A DNA stretch of 64,000 nt. It comes from an uncultured Luminiphilus sp. Lineage in GTDB: Bacteria > Pseudomonadota > Gammaproteobacteria > Pseudomonadales > Halieaceae. A model generated the notes under the pieces. That model worked only from the letters and a program-made list of their open reading frames with translations. It was not told where the DNA came from and did not search any database. Below are positions 28,851 to 40,265 of the stretch, piece by piece. A program made the translations under genes and the position numbers. The stretch is taken from NCBI GenBank assembly GCA_943789425.1, contig CALSUB010000011.1, forward strand, positions 1-64,000, read 5' to 3'. The first letter of the stretch is position 1, and each line of letters opens with the position of its first letter.

Positions 28851-30267
28851 TTAGTTTAGCCGTTTGCGCTCATTTGAGGGAGGGATATTGAGTTGCTCTC
28901 GGTATTTCGCGATGGTTCTTCTTGCCACGGTCATCCCTTGCTCCTTGAGTAGGATGCATAATTTCGCGTCACTCAAGGGCTTGCGAATATCTTCGCCAGT
29001 GACCAATTGCCGAATAGTCGCTTTAATCGCAGTAGAGGAGGCGTCCTCGCCATCATCGCCCGTGAGCCGGCTGGAAAAGAAATACTTCAGCTCGAAGGTT
29101 CCGCGGGGGGTGTGCATATATTTTTGGGTGGTCGCTCGCGAGACGGTGGATTCGTGCAGCTCCACTTCAGAGGCAATGTCAGCCAATACGAGCGGCTTCA
29201 TACCGATTTCACCCTGCTCTAAAAAAGATCGTTGATGTTCAACAATTTTTGAGGCGACTTTCAAAAGCGTCTCATTGCGACTTTGGAGACTCTTCATAAA
29301 CCAGCGTGCTTCCTGTAGGTGCTCTTTTGCATAGCCTCTGTCACTCGCCGAGCCCTCACTCAGTATCGCGACGTAATGTTCATTAACGCGGAGCTTGGGC
29401 GAAATATCGGGATTGAGTTCAACCAGCCATCGGTCGTTGTGCTGTCGCACAAAAATATCAGGCGTGACGTATCCTGTTTGCTCGTCACCAATACTTGCGC
29501 CTGGCGTGGGGTCGAGTGAGCGAATCAGCTGCATCGCGCCCTCGAGTTCTGATTCCTCGGCGCGTAGCTTTTTTGCGAGCTGGCGCAGAGGGGTTGAAGG
29601 AAGCTGACTTAGATGCCGGCTGACTAGCGCTCCGGCAACGTCTCTAAATGGCGTGGTTGGCGGCAATTGACGGAGCTGTATGAGTAGACACTCTCGCAAA
29701 TCTTCTGCAAACAAACCCGACGGCTCAAAGTGTTGGAGTCGATGCAGTACTGCCAGCACCTCTTCTAAATCGACCCCGTCAATCGCGAGGTCGGATTGAA
29801 TACCCTCTGGTGTCTGTGTCAGCCGGCCATCCGTATCAATGGCATCAATGAGCGCGAGGGCGATGACGCGATCGATATCTGAAAATCGGGTCAGATTGAG
29901 CTGCCACAGCAAATGGTCCTGCAGAGAGCGCTCTTCGGAATCCTGCTCTGCAAATTGAGCGTCTGTCTGATAATTGGACGGGGGGCGGCGCAGCGGAGGG
30001 GAGGATGTCCTCCCATGTCGTATCGACCGCGAGGTCTTGTGTGGCTTCGTCAACAGGGGTGGAGGCGGAGAAATCAACCTCCTGTGACTCGGTACTGTCC
30101 TCGGTACTGTCGTCGGTGTCGTGCTCCAGCAGGGCGTTAGACTCTAGGGTCTCATCAATGGTTTGTTGTAAATCAATGGTGCTCATTTGCAGCAGTTTGA
30201 TTGCCTGCTGAAGTTGTGGTGTCAGGACTAATTGTTGTCCTAGCTTGAGCTGTAGCGCCTGTTTCAT
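28851..30267 (-). CDS. rpoN: RNA polymerase sigma-54 factor, frame interrupted at a six-G run
   Basis: RpoN directs transcription from -24/-12 promoters with AAA+ activators. Two frames join to the full protein. The first holds Region I, MKQALQLKLGQQLVLTPQLQ QAIKLLQMS. The second holds the core-binding domain, HTH (DIASEVELHESTVSRATTQKYMHTPRGTFELKYFF) and the RpoN box ARRTIAKYRE (consensus ARRTVAKYRE). The change falls at the plus-strand G run 29980-29985: with five rather than six Gs the frame continues through APPPSNYQTDAQFAEQDSEE and gives 471 residues, the normal size. A homopolymer sequencing error is the simplest explanation. As written, the product would stop about 40 residues past the shift. 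Confidence 0.92.
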
Positions 30268-30426
30268 ACCGCTGAAGATGGCCTAGAGGAGCCTCAGTGT
30301 ATCCTGTCGCTGTTCAGAAGCAAATCACTTGGCAAGGAAATTGCTAGGCGTCACGGTGAGCGAGGCAGAGCCCTAGTGGCATCAGGTGAAAAGCACCCGC
30401 GCCCAATGGGTAGTGAGCTTGATTGA

Positions 30427-31155
30427 TTACAGAGAGAAGCCTTCGCCGAGGTAGGTTTGTCGCACTTTGTCATTAGCTAATACGTCTGAGGGTAGTCCAG
30501 AGGCAATCACGTGTCCCTCGCCGACGATGTAAGCTCTTTCACAAATATCGAGAGTCTCGCGCACATTGTGATCGGTAATGAGCACCCCGATACCGCGGTG
30601 TTTTAGATGAGTGATGATGCCTTTGATGTCCGAGATGGAAATTGGATCCACGCCCGCAAAGGGTTCATCAAGCAAAATCACGGTCGGTTCAGTGGCCAAT
30701 GCACGGGCGATTTCTACCCGCCGTCGTTCACCGCCAGATAATGCTTGCCCGAGCGCATCAGCGAGATGGCCCACATTAAACTCGTCCAACAGGTCCTCGG
30801 CCATTTTCAGCCGTGCTTTACGTGTGAGATCAGATCGTGTCTCGAGAATCGCCAGTAAATTATCTTTCACTGATAGCTGTCGAAAAATAGAGGCTTCCTG
30901 AGGCAAATAGCCAATCCCCGACCGGGCTCTCTGATGCATCGGTAGTGTCATCAGAGAGCGGTCATCGAGCCGGATATCGCCCGCATCCGCATTAACCAAT
31001 CCCACAATCATGTAAAAACAGGTGGTCTTGCCGGCGCCGTTTGGGCCCAATAAGCCCACGATCTCTCCCGCACTGACTTCTAGCGAGACGTCCTTCACGA
31101 CCGGACGTCCACCGTACGCTTTAGCAAGATGATGGGCGCTGAGCGTGCTAGTCAT
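30427..31155 (-). CDS. lptB: LPS export ABC transporter ATP-binding protein LptB
   Basis: LptB (242 residues) powers extraction of LPS from the inner membrane with LptF and LptG. The Walker A is GPNGAGKTT (residues 37-45), the signature [15 protein letters not shown], Walker [17 protein letters not shown], and the switch His lies in [20 protein letters not shown]. It overlaps lptA by eight bases. About 160 bases separate it from rpoN; there a new start of transcription is possible, and I see no clear promoter or terminator in that gap. Confidence 0.97.
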   Translation of the reverse strand: MTSTLSAHHLAKAYGGRPVVKDVSLEVSAGEIVGLLGPNGAGKTTCFYMIVGLVNADAGDIRLDDRSLMTLPMHQRARSGIGYLPQEASIFRQLSVKDNLLAILETRSDLTRKARLKMAEDLLDEFNVGHLADALGQALSGGERRRVEIARALATEPTVILLDEPFAGVDPISISDIKGIITHLKHRGIGVLITDHNVRETLDICERAYIVGEGHVIASGLPSDVLANDKVRQTYLGEGFSL

Positions 31156-31681
31156 TGCTAGGCTCGGTGCGCAAATTTTCGGGGGGAATCACGACCTCAA
31201 CACGCCGGTCGCCACCCGAGCTTCCGTTGCCCGCCGCTTTGACGGTGCGTTTGCTGACGATGTAATCAATGCTGTCGCCAGAGAGGATTGACCCATTCTG
31301 CTTGATTTTAGCGTCATCAATGAGTCTCACTAAGTCTTCCGATCGCCGGTATTCAATCCGCTGAGCCGATGCCTCAACCGGAGCTTGCTCTGGCGCAGGT
31401 TGTTGTACCAACCTCGCTGGCTGTCCGGTGGCCAGGATGGCATCCGCTCCCTTGGCGTCATGACGGATGGCGATGCGATCAGCCGTGATGCGCAGTGATC
31501 CTTGCGTTAACACGACATTACCCTCGTATCGTGTTTCTCCCACCATTTCATCTCGCACGGCTTCATCCGCTTCGATTTGAATAGGTTGCTCACGATCTGA
31601 ATCGAGTGCACTGGCGTGGGCCGCCACAATCAGCAACCACGCCGAGAGCCATCGAGTGGCAATACCAACGCTACTATTCAT
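31148..31681 (-). CDS. lptA: LPS-bridge periplasmic protein LptA
   Basis: LptA polymerises into the periplasmic bridge that carries LPS to the outer membrane. The 177-residue product has a signal peptide (about 1-25, [15 protein letters not shown]) and the OstA-like beta-jellyroll with [33 protein letters not shown] and [21 protein letters not shown] 31681 gives an eight-base overlap with lptC; ATG 31696 (five codons more) is also possible. It is located between lptC and lptB, as expected. Confidence 0.94.
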   Translation of the reverse strand: MNSSVGIATRWLSAWLLIVAAHASALDSDREQPIQIEADEAVRDEMVGETRYEGNVVLTQGSLRITADRIAIRHDAKGADAILATGQPARLVQQPAPEQAPVEASAQRIEYRRSEDLVRLIDDAKIKQNGSILSGDSIDYIVSKRTVKAAGNGSSGGDRRVEVVIPPENLRTEPSND

Positions 31682-32210
31682 ACTGGGTTTTGACATTTCC
31701 CTTCACTGTTGCCGTATTGGCGACCAAATCTAACTCAAAACCTGAACCAGTGGTCTTGCTGCCCCGCCCAGTGAGCGACACTTCGTTATGGCCCTCGGCA
31801 TGTTTGCGATCCATGTTCAGCAACATTGTTTCAGTGTTCAGTGTGGCTTGATTTGTCGCTTCATACACTGTGACCCCATCTTGCAGCGCAAGTTCATTGG
31901 TCATCTCATAAAGCACGCCGGCTTGCGCCTCAATATCCCATCGCAAATCGTCGTCACCCTGCGTTTGATAACGGATACTTTTTAAGGCGGTGACTTGACT
32001 ACCGAGTTGCCGCTCAGCCGAGCCGATGTGCATGATTTCGGAGGCCACCCCGGTAGGCGAAAACTGTGTTCTCGTTCCACCTTTCACGTAGCTCTCAACA
32101 ACCGATCCATCACTCTCTTTTCGTTCAAAAAGAGGAGTCGAAGGTGTCAGCGTTCGCCAAAAACTGACGCTCAAAGCGCATCCCACGACGATAATGGTTA
32201 ACCACCTCAT
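31674..32210 (-). CDS. lptC: LPS export protein LptC
   Basis: LptC (178 residues) is a bitopic inner-membrane protein that receives LPS from LptB2FG and passes it to LptA. A single N-terminal transmembrane segment (WLTIIVVGCALSVSFW) is followed by a periplasmic OstA-like domain with LFERKESDGSVVESYVKGG and a C-terminal [22 protein letters not shown] pattern. It overlaps kdsC by four bases and lptA by eight. Divergence is high, as usual, and context strengthens the call. Confidence 0.92.
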   Translation of the reverse strand: MRWLTIIVVGCALSVSFWRTLTPSTPLFERKESDGSVVESYVKGGTRTQFSPTGVASEIMHIGSAERQLGSQVTALKSIRYQTQGDDDLRWDIEAQAGVLYEMTNELALQDGVTVYEATNQATLNTETMLLNMDRKHAEGHNEVSLTGRGSKTTGSGFELDLVANTATVKGNVKTQYE

Positions 32211-32734
32211 TGAAATTCGCTCAGCTGCGCGGCCAGAAGCCCCTGCGATGTTAATAAGAAATCGCTCAAAGCGCGCACGGCCCCTCTGCCTCCTGCACAG
32301 GGCGCTATCCAGTCCGCTGCCGCTTGAACAGGTGCTGCCGCGTCGTTAGGACAGGTAGCAAGCCCCGCGAGTTTCATTGCGCTGAGATCCGGCAGGTCAT
32401 CTCCCATGTAAGCGACGCGAAAGGCCGGTAGCGCTCGCTCGTCGAGTAACGCTTGTAGTGCTACCCCCTTATCTTCACGGCCCTGTACTACAGTGGCAAT
32501 GTTGAGCTCAGCGGCTCGGCGCGCAACGGCTGCAGAGGTCCTGCCCGTGATGATAGCGACCTCGATCCCACTGTTTTGCAGCAGTTTGATGCCCAATCCG
32601 TCCTTGATATTGAAGGATTTGATCTCGTCTTGATCGCTCGCACCGTATAGCACTGAGCCGTCGGTCAATACCCCGTCAACGTCCAGTGCTACCAGTTGAA
32701 TGTCCTCTGCTTTCTGTGCCGCTCGACCGTTCAT
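32207..32734 (-). CDS. kdsC: 3-deoxy-D-manno-octulosonate 8-phosphate phosphatase
   Basis: KdsC removes phosphate from Kdo-8-P, giving Kdo for LPS inner core. It is a HAD-family phosphatase without cap. The nucleophile Asp18 and acid/base Asp20 lie in LVALDVDGVLTDGSVLYG; SFNIKDGLGIKLLQNSGIEVAIITGR and AYMGDDLPDLSAMKLAGLA supply motifs II to IV. Length is 175 residues (family about 180). It overlaps kdsD by four bases and lptC by four. Confidence 0.96.
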   Translation of the reverse strand: MNGRAAQKAEDIQLVALDVDGVLTDGSVLYGASDQDEIKSFNIKDGLGIKLLQNSGIEVAIITGRTSAAVARRAAELNIATVVQGREDKGVALQALLDERALPAFRVAYMGDDLPDLSAMKLAGLATCPNDAAAPVQAAADWIAPCAGGRGAVRALSDFLLTSQGLLAAQLSEFQ

Positions 32735-33711
32735 GAGATCCCTGCTTTGAGTAACGCGAGTAGTGTGACAACACCGTGCACGGTTCCGTGCTCATCGACG
32801 ATGACCAGTGCGCTGATTTTATGGCGCTCCATCATGCTCATCGCCTCCGCGGCTAACATCTCCCCGGTTGCAGTTTGAGCGCCGATCGTCATGGCGCTCA
32901 ACAGCGACGTGCTCTGAAGGTCTCTCTGGTCTGCGACGGCCCGACGAAGGTCGCCGTCGGTAAAGACTCCCGCTAACTGATCATGCTCGTTGAGGACCGT
33001 GGTCATGCCAAGACCTTTTGCGGTCATTTCATACAGTGCGTCGATCAGCACTGCGGAGGCAGATACTTTTGGGATCTCGCTGCCACTGACCATGACGTCG
33101 CTGACGCGCAGCAACAGTTGTCGTCCCAGCGCGCCGCCCGGATGCGAAAAGGCGAATTCTTCGGCGGTGAAACCTCTGGCCTCCAGTACCGCGATGGCTA
33201 ACGCATCGCCCATGACCAGCGCTGCAGTGGTGCTGGCCGTGGGGGCGAGGTTCAGGGGGCAAGCCTCCGTTTTGATGGCCGCCAGCAGATGGACATCTGA
33301 TGCCCCTGCCAGCTCTGAGGTTGCGTCGCCGGTAATGCTGATGAGCGTGATATTGAGTCTTTTAATCAGTGGCAATAACGTCAGGATTTCGCTGGTGCCG
33401 CCGCTATTAGACAGCGCAAGGACACAGTCGTTGCGGGTGATCATCCCCATATCGCCGTGAGAGGCCTCTCCCGGGTGAACAAAAAATGCGGGTGTGCCAG
33501 TGCTCGCTAAGGTAGCAGCAATCTTTCCGGCGATATGACCACTCTTACCCATGCCCGTTACGATGACTCTGCCTTCAGTCGTCATCATCCGTCGGCAAGC
33601 CTCCGCAAAGTGCGAGCCAATCGACAGACCCAAGTCGGATACGGTTTGGCTCTCTAGCGCGATGGTGCGCTGAGCAGATTGAATAAAAAAAGGATCGTCT
33701 TGTGTGGCCAT
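32731..33711 (-). CDS. kdsD: Arabinose 5-phosphate isomerase
   Basis: KdsD converts ribulose 5-phosphate to arabinose 5-phosphate, the first step of Kdo synthesis. The SIS domain (about 30-180) has VIVTGMGKSGHIAGKIAATLASTG region, FFVHPGEASHGDMGM and ALSNSGGTSEIL. Two CBS domains follow (about 200-326). The conserved HPGGALGRQLLLRVSDVM marks the SIS/CBS junction. The frame is open to 33735, but ATG 33711 (MATQDDPFFIQSAQR) fits the family and lies just after the yrbG stop. Length is 326 residues. Confidence 0.95.
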   Translation of the reverse strand: MATQDDPFFIQSAQRTIALESQTVSDLGLSIGSHFAEACRRMMTTEGRVIVTGMGKSGHIAGKIAATLASTGTPAFFVHPGEASHGDMGMITRNDCVLALSNSGGTSEILTLLPLIKRLNITLISITGDATSELAGASDVHLLAAIKTEACPLNLAPTASTTAALVMGDALAIAVLEARGFTAEEFAFSHPGGALGRQLLLRVSDVMVSGSEIPKVSASAVLIDALYEMTAKGLGMTTVLNEHDQLAGVFTDGDLRRAVADQRDLQSTSLLSAMTIGAQTATGEMLAAEAMSMMERHKISALVIVDEHGTVHGVVTLLALLKAGIS

Positions 33712-33713
33712 GG

Positions 33714-34694
33714 TTAGGGTGTCGCGAAAAGCCAAAGATAATAGGCAACGTACAGTGCCAGCAATACCACTCCGGTGTAGCGTGTCAACGTGCTCACACC
33801 AGCCTCCCTATTCCAACCGGACAGCGCGGCGAGGGCAAGTACGAGAGTTGTGACAAATACCGCTACCAAATCTCGATGTAACACTTCAGCTTGGAGGTGG
33901 AGCGTGCCCCAGAAGCCAGGAATGGCCAGCACCAACAGCAGATTGAACATGTTAGAGCCAATAATGGCACCAATTGCCATATCCGCCCGACCCTTGAGCG
34001 CGCTCATCACCGAGGCGGCTAATTCCGGCAAGCTCGTGCCTACCGCGACGATCGTTAACCCAATGAGAAGCTCGGAGACGCCCAGCGCCGACGCGATCTG
34101 CGACGCAGCCCAGACTAAGGCGCGAGAGGAGGCAATCAATAGGCTCAACCCCCCCAGAAAGGTGAGCCATGCGGCGAGTGGAGAGAGTCTCGGGATCGGG
34201 GCTACCTCGCTCTCGCTGAGGGACACTTGCCCGTTGCGGATGATGTGCAAGAAGAACAGTCCGAGTACCCCAAGCAACACGAGGCTGTCACCGCGCGAAA
34301 GCGCCAGGTCGAAAAGTAGGGCGCCAGTGACGATGACGACTAAGACAAGTAGGGGCAGATCAACAAAGGTTGTACTTTTATTGAGGCTAATCGATTTTAC
34401 TAATAGCGTGATGCCCAGTACCAGGCCGACATTCGCAATATTGGAACCCAGTGCGTTTCCTACAGCCAGCTCGCCAGACCCCGACAATGCTGACATGACA
34501 GAAATCAGAATCTCTGGCGCGGAAGTCCCCACTGACACAATCGTCAATCCGATCATCATGGGTGTGAGGCCGGCTCGCTCTGCGATAGCCGACGCGCCCT
34601 CTACGAATTTATCCGCACTCCAAACCAACGCGACCAAGCCGATGACGATGACCACCGAGAACCACAACACTATCTCTGTCCTTATTTCTTCCAT
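33714..34694 (-). CDS. yrbG: YrbG-like calcium/sodium antiporter
   Basis: A 326-residue inner-membrane protein of the CaCA family with ten or so hydrophobic segments. The two ion-binding alpha repeats are TIVSVGTSAPEILISVMSAL with VGNALGSNIANVGLVLG, and TIVAVGTSLPELAASVMSAL with IGAIIGSNMFNLLLVL. YrbG is the E. coli homologue at the same locus next to kdsD; its physiological role is not settled. ATG at 34694 (MEEIRTEIV) is preferred over the longer frame to 34742. It is the first gene of the leftward lpt/rpoN run and is divergent from mlaC. Confidence 0.93.
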   Translation of the reverse strand: MEEIRTEIVLWFSVVIVIGLVALVWSADKFVEGASAIAERAGLTPMMIGLTIVSVGTSAPEILISVMSALSGSGELAVGNALGSNIANVGLVLGITLLVKSISLNKSTTFVDLPLLVLVVIVTGALLFDLALSRGDSLVLLGVLGLFFLHIIRNGQVSLSESEVAPIPRLSPLAAWLTFLGGLSLLIASSRALVWAASQIASALGVSELLIGLTIVAVGTSLPELAASVMSALKGRADMAIGAIIGSNMFNLLLVLAIPGFWGTLHLQAEVLHRDLVAVFVTTLVLALAALSGWNREAGVSTLTRYTGVVLLALYVAYYLWLFATP

Positions 34695-34892
34695 AATCCG
34701 GGCAAGTCGCCCGCCCGCTGATCGGGTATCATGGCACATCACTGAGCAACGCTTGAGTCTGGCAGAGAGCTGACAAACCGAGAGGGCCTGAGTTTAACCC
34801 AGTCTATGTCGGCAGGTGCAGTGGAGAGAGTATTTAGGCGTTGTGGAAAATGTTTGGCGAGGCGTTTTTTCTCGAAAAGGTCGGAGGTTATC

Positions 34893-35577
34893 GTGTATCG
34901 CAATTTAGTATGGCTGCCATTGGCGACTCTGATAGGGTTATTGTCGGCCTTTTCGATGGCCGGTGCGTCTGATGAAGCCACCACGGCTGTCGGTCCAGCG
35001 GAGGTTATCTCAGGTGTGACGGCAGAGGTGATGAGCGTTGTTGCTGAGGCCAATACCTATTTTGAGTCGGACCCTGAGCGCTATTACCGAGAGATCGATG
35101 ATGCGCTGGCAAGTCTGGTTGATTGGCGTGGCTTCGCGACGGCGGTGATGGGACAGTATTACAGCCGTGGAAAGTCGTTAGACCAACTGGGCAGGCAAAC
35201 ATTAAAAGCACAGCGAGATCGTTTTGCCGTGGTGCTCAGAGAAGGGTTGATTCAAAGCTATGCCAAGGGATTATTGGCGTTTGGTGGTGCGCAAATGGAA
35301 GTGATGGGTGCCGAAGCCTCGCCAGAGAGCACTCGCATTGCGTCGGTGACTCAAGCCGTTTACGGGGAGGCTGATCGTGTCTACACGATCCGGTATCAAA
35401 TGGGGCAGTACCGCGATGGCTCTTGGAAACTTCGTAATCTCATTATCGAGACGATTAATCTCGGAGAGATTTATCGCAATCAGTTCAATGCCCTCGCACA
35501 GAGTGCGGAGGGTGACCTTGATCTGGTGATTGATCAGTGGAATGCCACGATTGCCCAACAAGCAGAGGATTTAGTGC

Positions 35578-35585
<8 letters not shown>
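34893..35585 (+). CDS. mlaC: Phospholipid-binding periplasmic protein MlaC (Ttg2D family)
   Basis: MlaC shuttles phospholipids between the outer-membrane MlaA complex and the inner-membrane MlaFEDB ABC transporter. The 230-residue product has a signal peptide (LATLIGLLSAFSMAGA), then REIDDALASLVDWRGFATAVMGQYY and KLRNLIIETINLGEIYRNQFN, both family blocks. GTG 34893 has GGAGG six bases upstream; the longer open frame to 34806 is not needed. The usual upstream genes mlaF, mlaE and mlaD are absent: yrbG is directly divergent. Only ibaG follows. The transporter may be encoded elsewhere. Confidence 0.9.
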
Positions 35586-37084
<1,499 letters not shown>

Positions 37085-37101
37085 CGGGTGGTGAAGAGAT
37101 C

Positions 37102-37755
37102 ATGAACATAACGGACCCTATTACCATAGCCCTGACCAAGGGACGGATACTCAAAGAGACGCTGCCGCTGCTGGCGAAAGTGGGTATTGAGCCCAGCGAG
37201 GATCTCGACGCGAGCCGCAAACTCATTGTGCCCACCACCCTTCCCAACGTGCACCTCGTTATTTTGCGGGGGTCGGATGTCCCGACTTATGTTAAACATG
37301 GTGCGGCAGACATTGGCATTGCCGGTAAAGATATGCTGCTGGAGTTTGGGGGAGAGGGTATCTATGAGCCGCTCGATCTGGGCATTGCGCGGTGCCGTCT
37401 GATGACGGCAGGCCCTCGATTATCGGAGACAACGCAGGCACCCCGTCGTCGGATCAGGGTCGCAACAAAATTCCTCAATATTGCGAGAGCGCACTATGCG
37501 GAAAAAGGTATTCACGCAGACTTGATCAAGTTATACGGCTCGATGGAGCTGGCCCCGTTAATGGGGTTGGCTGATGAGATTGTCGATATTGTCGATACTG
37601 GGAAGACACTTGAAGAGAACGGTATGGTGCCTTTGGAGTTAATCGCAGAAGTGTCCTCGCGTTTGATTGTGAATAAGGCTTCAATGCGGACCCGGCATGC
37701 GTCGGTGAGGGTGTTGGTCGACGCGCTGGAAGAGGCTGTCGGGGCTCAGGAGTGA
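37102..37755 (+). CDS. hisG: ATP phosphoribosyltransferase, short form
   Basis: HisG joins ATP and PRPP, the first step of histidine synthesis. At 217 residues this is the short form, with only the catalytic domain: [45 protein letters not shown], and the PRPP loop [17 protein letters not shown]. The long form (about 299 residues) has a C-terminal allosteric ACT-like domain, which is missing. Short HisG enzymes need the HisRS-like HisZ for activity and feedback control; HisZ is not in this window. It is followed four bases later by hisD. Confidence 0.95.
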   Translation: MNITDPITIALTKGRILKETLPLLAKVGIEPSEDLDASRKLIVPTTLPNVHLVILRGSDVPTYVKHGAADIGIAGKDMLLEFGGEGIYEPLDLGIARCRLMTAGPRLSETTQAPRRRIRVATKFLNIARAHYAEKGIHADLIKLYGSMELAPLMGLADEIVDIVDTGKTLEENGMVPLELIAEVSSRLIVNKASMRTRHASVRVLVDALEEAVGAQE

Positions 37756-37759
37756 TGCG

Positions 37760-39073
37760 ATGAGTGAGGCCGTTATTGCTCGACTGGATATGACGCAAAG
37801 TGACTTTGAAGCTCAGTTTAGTGCGTTAATGATCAGTCCCTTTGAGTCCGATACCGGGCTGACGCAGAAGGTAGCGGACATATTGCAGACGGTTGCCTCA
37901 GAAGGTGATGCTGCTGTCACGAGGTTGACTAACGAGTTTGATCAGCGCGATGCCCACAATCTCGCTGATTTGACGATTCAGCAAGAGGCACTAGATGCCG
38001 CGCTGGTCACAATATCACCCGACCTTCGCGACGCGTTAGCGCTTGCGGCTGAGCGTATTCGTGACTTTCATCAACGTCAGCTCGCCGAGAGCTGGCAGTA
38101 CGAGGACGGTGACGGCAACCTATTGGGGCAACGCGTATCGCCCTTAGATCGCGTGGGCGTTTATGTCCCCGGCGGACGTGCGAGTTACCCCTCTTCTGTA
38201 TTAATGAATACGATTCCTGCCAAGGTGGCGGGGGTGGCAGACATTGTTATGGTGGCGCCAGCGCCCCATGGTGAGATTAACCCGGTTGTTTTGGCGGCGG
38301 CCAGTCTCGCCGGTGTCAACAAGGTCTACAGTGTCGGCGGTGCGCAAGCGATTGCTGCGCTGGCTTATGGCACCGAGACCATTGCCAAAGTCGATAAAAT
38401 TGTCGGCCCAGGTAACCGCTTCGTTGCCGAAGCCAAACGACAGGTATTCGGTCGGGTTGGTATTGATATGGTGGCGGGGCCGTCTGAGATTCTGATCATT
38501 GCAGACGGTACGGTGGATCCCGAGTGGGTCACGATGGATCTGTTTGCTCAGGCCGAACACGACGAATACGCCCAAGCCATCTTGATTTCGCCGGACCAGG
38601 CTTACCTCGATGAGGTCCATGCCTGCATCGATCGAAAGCTCCCGCAGATGTCTCGACGCGACATCATCAGCGTGTCTCTCCGCCATCGTGGCGCTTTGGT
38701 TAAGGTGCCGAATCTGACGAGTGCCGTGGCGCTGAGCAATCGATTGGCACCAGAGCATCTCGAATTAGCCGTGGCGGAACCCCATGCCTTGTTAGACCAG
38801 ATCAGCGCAGCCGGAGCGATCTTTATGGGTGCGATGTCTTCAGAGTCGCTAGGAGATTACTGTGCGGGCCCCAATCACGTGCTGCCAACGTCGGGCTCAG
38901 CGCGCTTTGCGTCGCCACTGGGGGTCTATGACTTTCAGCGCCGCAGCAGTCTTATCGGCGTGTCTGCGGCCGGAGCACAGTTGTTAGGTGACGTCGCCGC
39001 CAAGATCGCTGACGCGGAGTCGCTCGAGGCGCATAGCCTGAGTGCCCAAATGAGAATGCCTGACGCACATTAG
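37760..39073 (+). CDS. hisD: Histidinol dehydrogenase
   Basis: HisD performs the last two oxidations of histidine synthesis, from histidinol to histidine, with NAD+ and Zn2+. The 437-residue sequence includes VPGGRASYPSSVLMNTIPAKVAGV, KIVGPGNRFVAEAKRQVFG (nucleotide-binding), DLFAQAEHDE, RLAPEHLELAV (catalytic and zinc region) and SLGDYCAGPNHVLPTSGSARF. It follows hisG directly. The aminotransferase gene hisC, next in Pseudomonas, is not here; algW converges from the other strand 12 bases downstream. Confidence 0.96.
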   Translation: MSEAVIARLDMTQSDFEAQFSALMISPFESDTGLTQKVADILQTVASEGDAAVTRLTNEFDQRDAHNLADLTIQQEALDAALVTISPDLRDALALAAERIRDFHQRQLAESWQYEDGDGNLLGQRVSPLDRVGVYVPGGRASYPSSVLMNTIPAKVAGVADIVMVAPAPHGEINPVVLAAASLAGVNKVYSVGGAQAIAALAYGTETIAKVDKIVGPGNRFVAEAKRQVFGRVGIDMVAGPSEILIIADGTVDPEWVTMDLFAQAEHDEYAQAILISPDQAYLDEVHACIDRKLPQMSRRDIISVSLRHRGALVKVPNLTSAVALSNRLAPEHLELAVAEPHALLDQISAAGAIFMGAMSSESLGDYCAGPNHVLPTSGSARFASPLGVYDFQRRSSLIGVSAAGAQLLGDVAAKIADAESLEAHSLSAQMRMPDAH

Positions 39074-39085
39074 AGTGTCTGCGGG

Positions 39086-40189
39086 TTAGCCGTTACTGGC
39101 GCGGGTACCGACCACTGCCTCGATCTCGACGACTTGGCCGTCTCTATCGAGTTTAACCCTTAAGAGATGGCCCGGGCGGAGGCGTGCAATCTGCATCATT
39201 GCGGCACGCCCATCCACCACCAATGCGTCGTCCATTGCAACGATGACATCGTTTAACGCAATGCCCGCGCGTTCTGCTGGCCCGTCAGATGCTAGATCGG
39301 TAACGATCAGTCGTTGTAGCGGTCGGCCAGAAGCGTCCTCGCTCAGGAGCACCTCAACGCTGACGCCGAGCCATCCGCGGATCACATGACCATAATTGAC
39401 GATGTCACTCAAAGCAGTGGCGGCGAGTTCGCTCGGTGTGGCTAAGTTAATGCCAATACCGGTCGCCTCCCCGGCGCCTTCTCCGCCTGCGGTATAAATG
39501 AGCGTATTGATGCCCACTAGCCGGCCTTGAGCGTCAATTAACGCCCCACCTGAGCTACCGAGGTGAATCGTCGCATCGGTCTGGATATAGCCCTCATAGG
39601 TGGAAAGCTGCAAGCCAAACCGGCCGACGCCAGAGATAATGCCCTGAGATACCGAGTGGCCGAATCCATAAGGATTGCCAATAGCCAGCACCACGTCACC
39701 CACTGCGATGTCCTGTGCGTTGGCCAATTCAATCGGTGTTAGCGCTGGCAGATCGATGCGAAGAATTGCCAGATCGGTGTCGGGATCATTACCCACTACC
39801 GAGGCGTTGGCAGAACGGCCATCCGCTAGCAAGACTTGAATCGCATCGGCGCCCGCTATGACGTGATTATTCGTGACGATGTGGCCCTCGGCCGTGAGAA
39901 TTACGCCGGAACCCAGTGACCGCTCAATGCGTTGTTCGTTCCCACGATCCGATCGGAAGCGGCGTTGCCAGAGTGAATTGCGCCGTGGGTCTACCCGAGA
40001 TTCAACCAGCTTGGCGGTGTAGATGTTGACCACCGATGGCGTGGCACGTGCCACGGCTTCTCTATAACTGCTGGATGCAGCGGCATCTGTGGCGGGGCGT
40101 TCATCCAGCACCCACTTGTCTAAAATGAGCGTTGCAGCGAGCACGCCGACCAAAGCGGGCCAGATGATGGCAATCAAATTCTGTTTCAC
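39086..40189 (-). CDS. algW: DegS/AlgW-type periplasmic serine protease
   Basis: DegS/AlgW senses misfolded outer-membrane proteins and starts cleavage of anti-sigma RseA/MucA. A single N-terminal membrane anchor (NLIAIIWPALVGVLAATLIL) precedes a trypsin-like domain with His in VTNNHVIAGA, Asp in DPDTDLAILRI and Ser in HLGSSGGALIDAQGRLVGI, where most relatives have GNSGG. One PDZ domain follows (about 270-360, LASDGPAERAGIALNDVIVAMDD). One PDZ and a membrane anchor identify DegS/AlgW rather than DegP. Location next to hisD and the Nif3 gene is as in Pseudomonas. Confidence 0.94.
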   Translation of the reverse strand: MKQNLIAIIWPALVGVLAATLILDKWVLDERPATDAAASSSYREAVARATPSVVNIYTAKLVESRVDPRRNSLWQRRFRSDRGNEQRIERSLGSGVILTAEGHIVTNNHVIAGADAIQVLLADGRSANASVVGNDPDTDLAILRIDLPALTPIELANAQDIAVGDVVLAIGNPYGFGHSVSQGIISGVGRFGLQLSTYEGYIQTDATIHLGSSGGALIDAQGRLVGINTLIYTAGGEGAGEATGIGINLATPSELAATALSDIVNYGHVIRGWLGVSVEVLLSEDASGRPLQRLIVTDLASDGPAERAGIALNDVIVAMDDALVVDGRAAMMQIARLRPGHLLRVKLDRDGQVVEIEAVVGTRASNG

Positions 40190-40265
40190 GGGAGCCTCCT
40201 GTTCCCATTGTAAATCATGGTGCGGTGGTTATTCTCTTCATTTTGACACCTAACAAGAGTGAGAG

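Noticed and set aside
29845-30077. Two separate genes in place of a frameshifted rpoN
   Set aside because: The N-terminal and C-terminal pieces together match one sigma-54 factor, and changing one base in the G run joins them exactly.
33790-34773. A 327-codon plus-strand frame
   Set aside because: It lies wholly antisense to the well-supported yrbG gene and has no domain character; it is a mirror of the codon bias in that gene.
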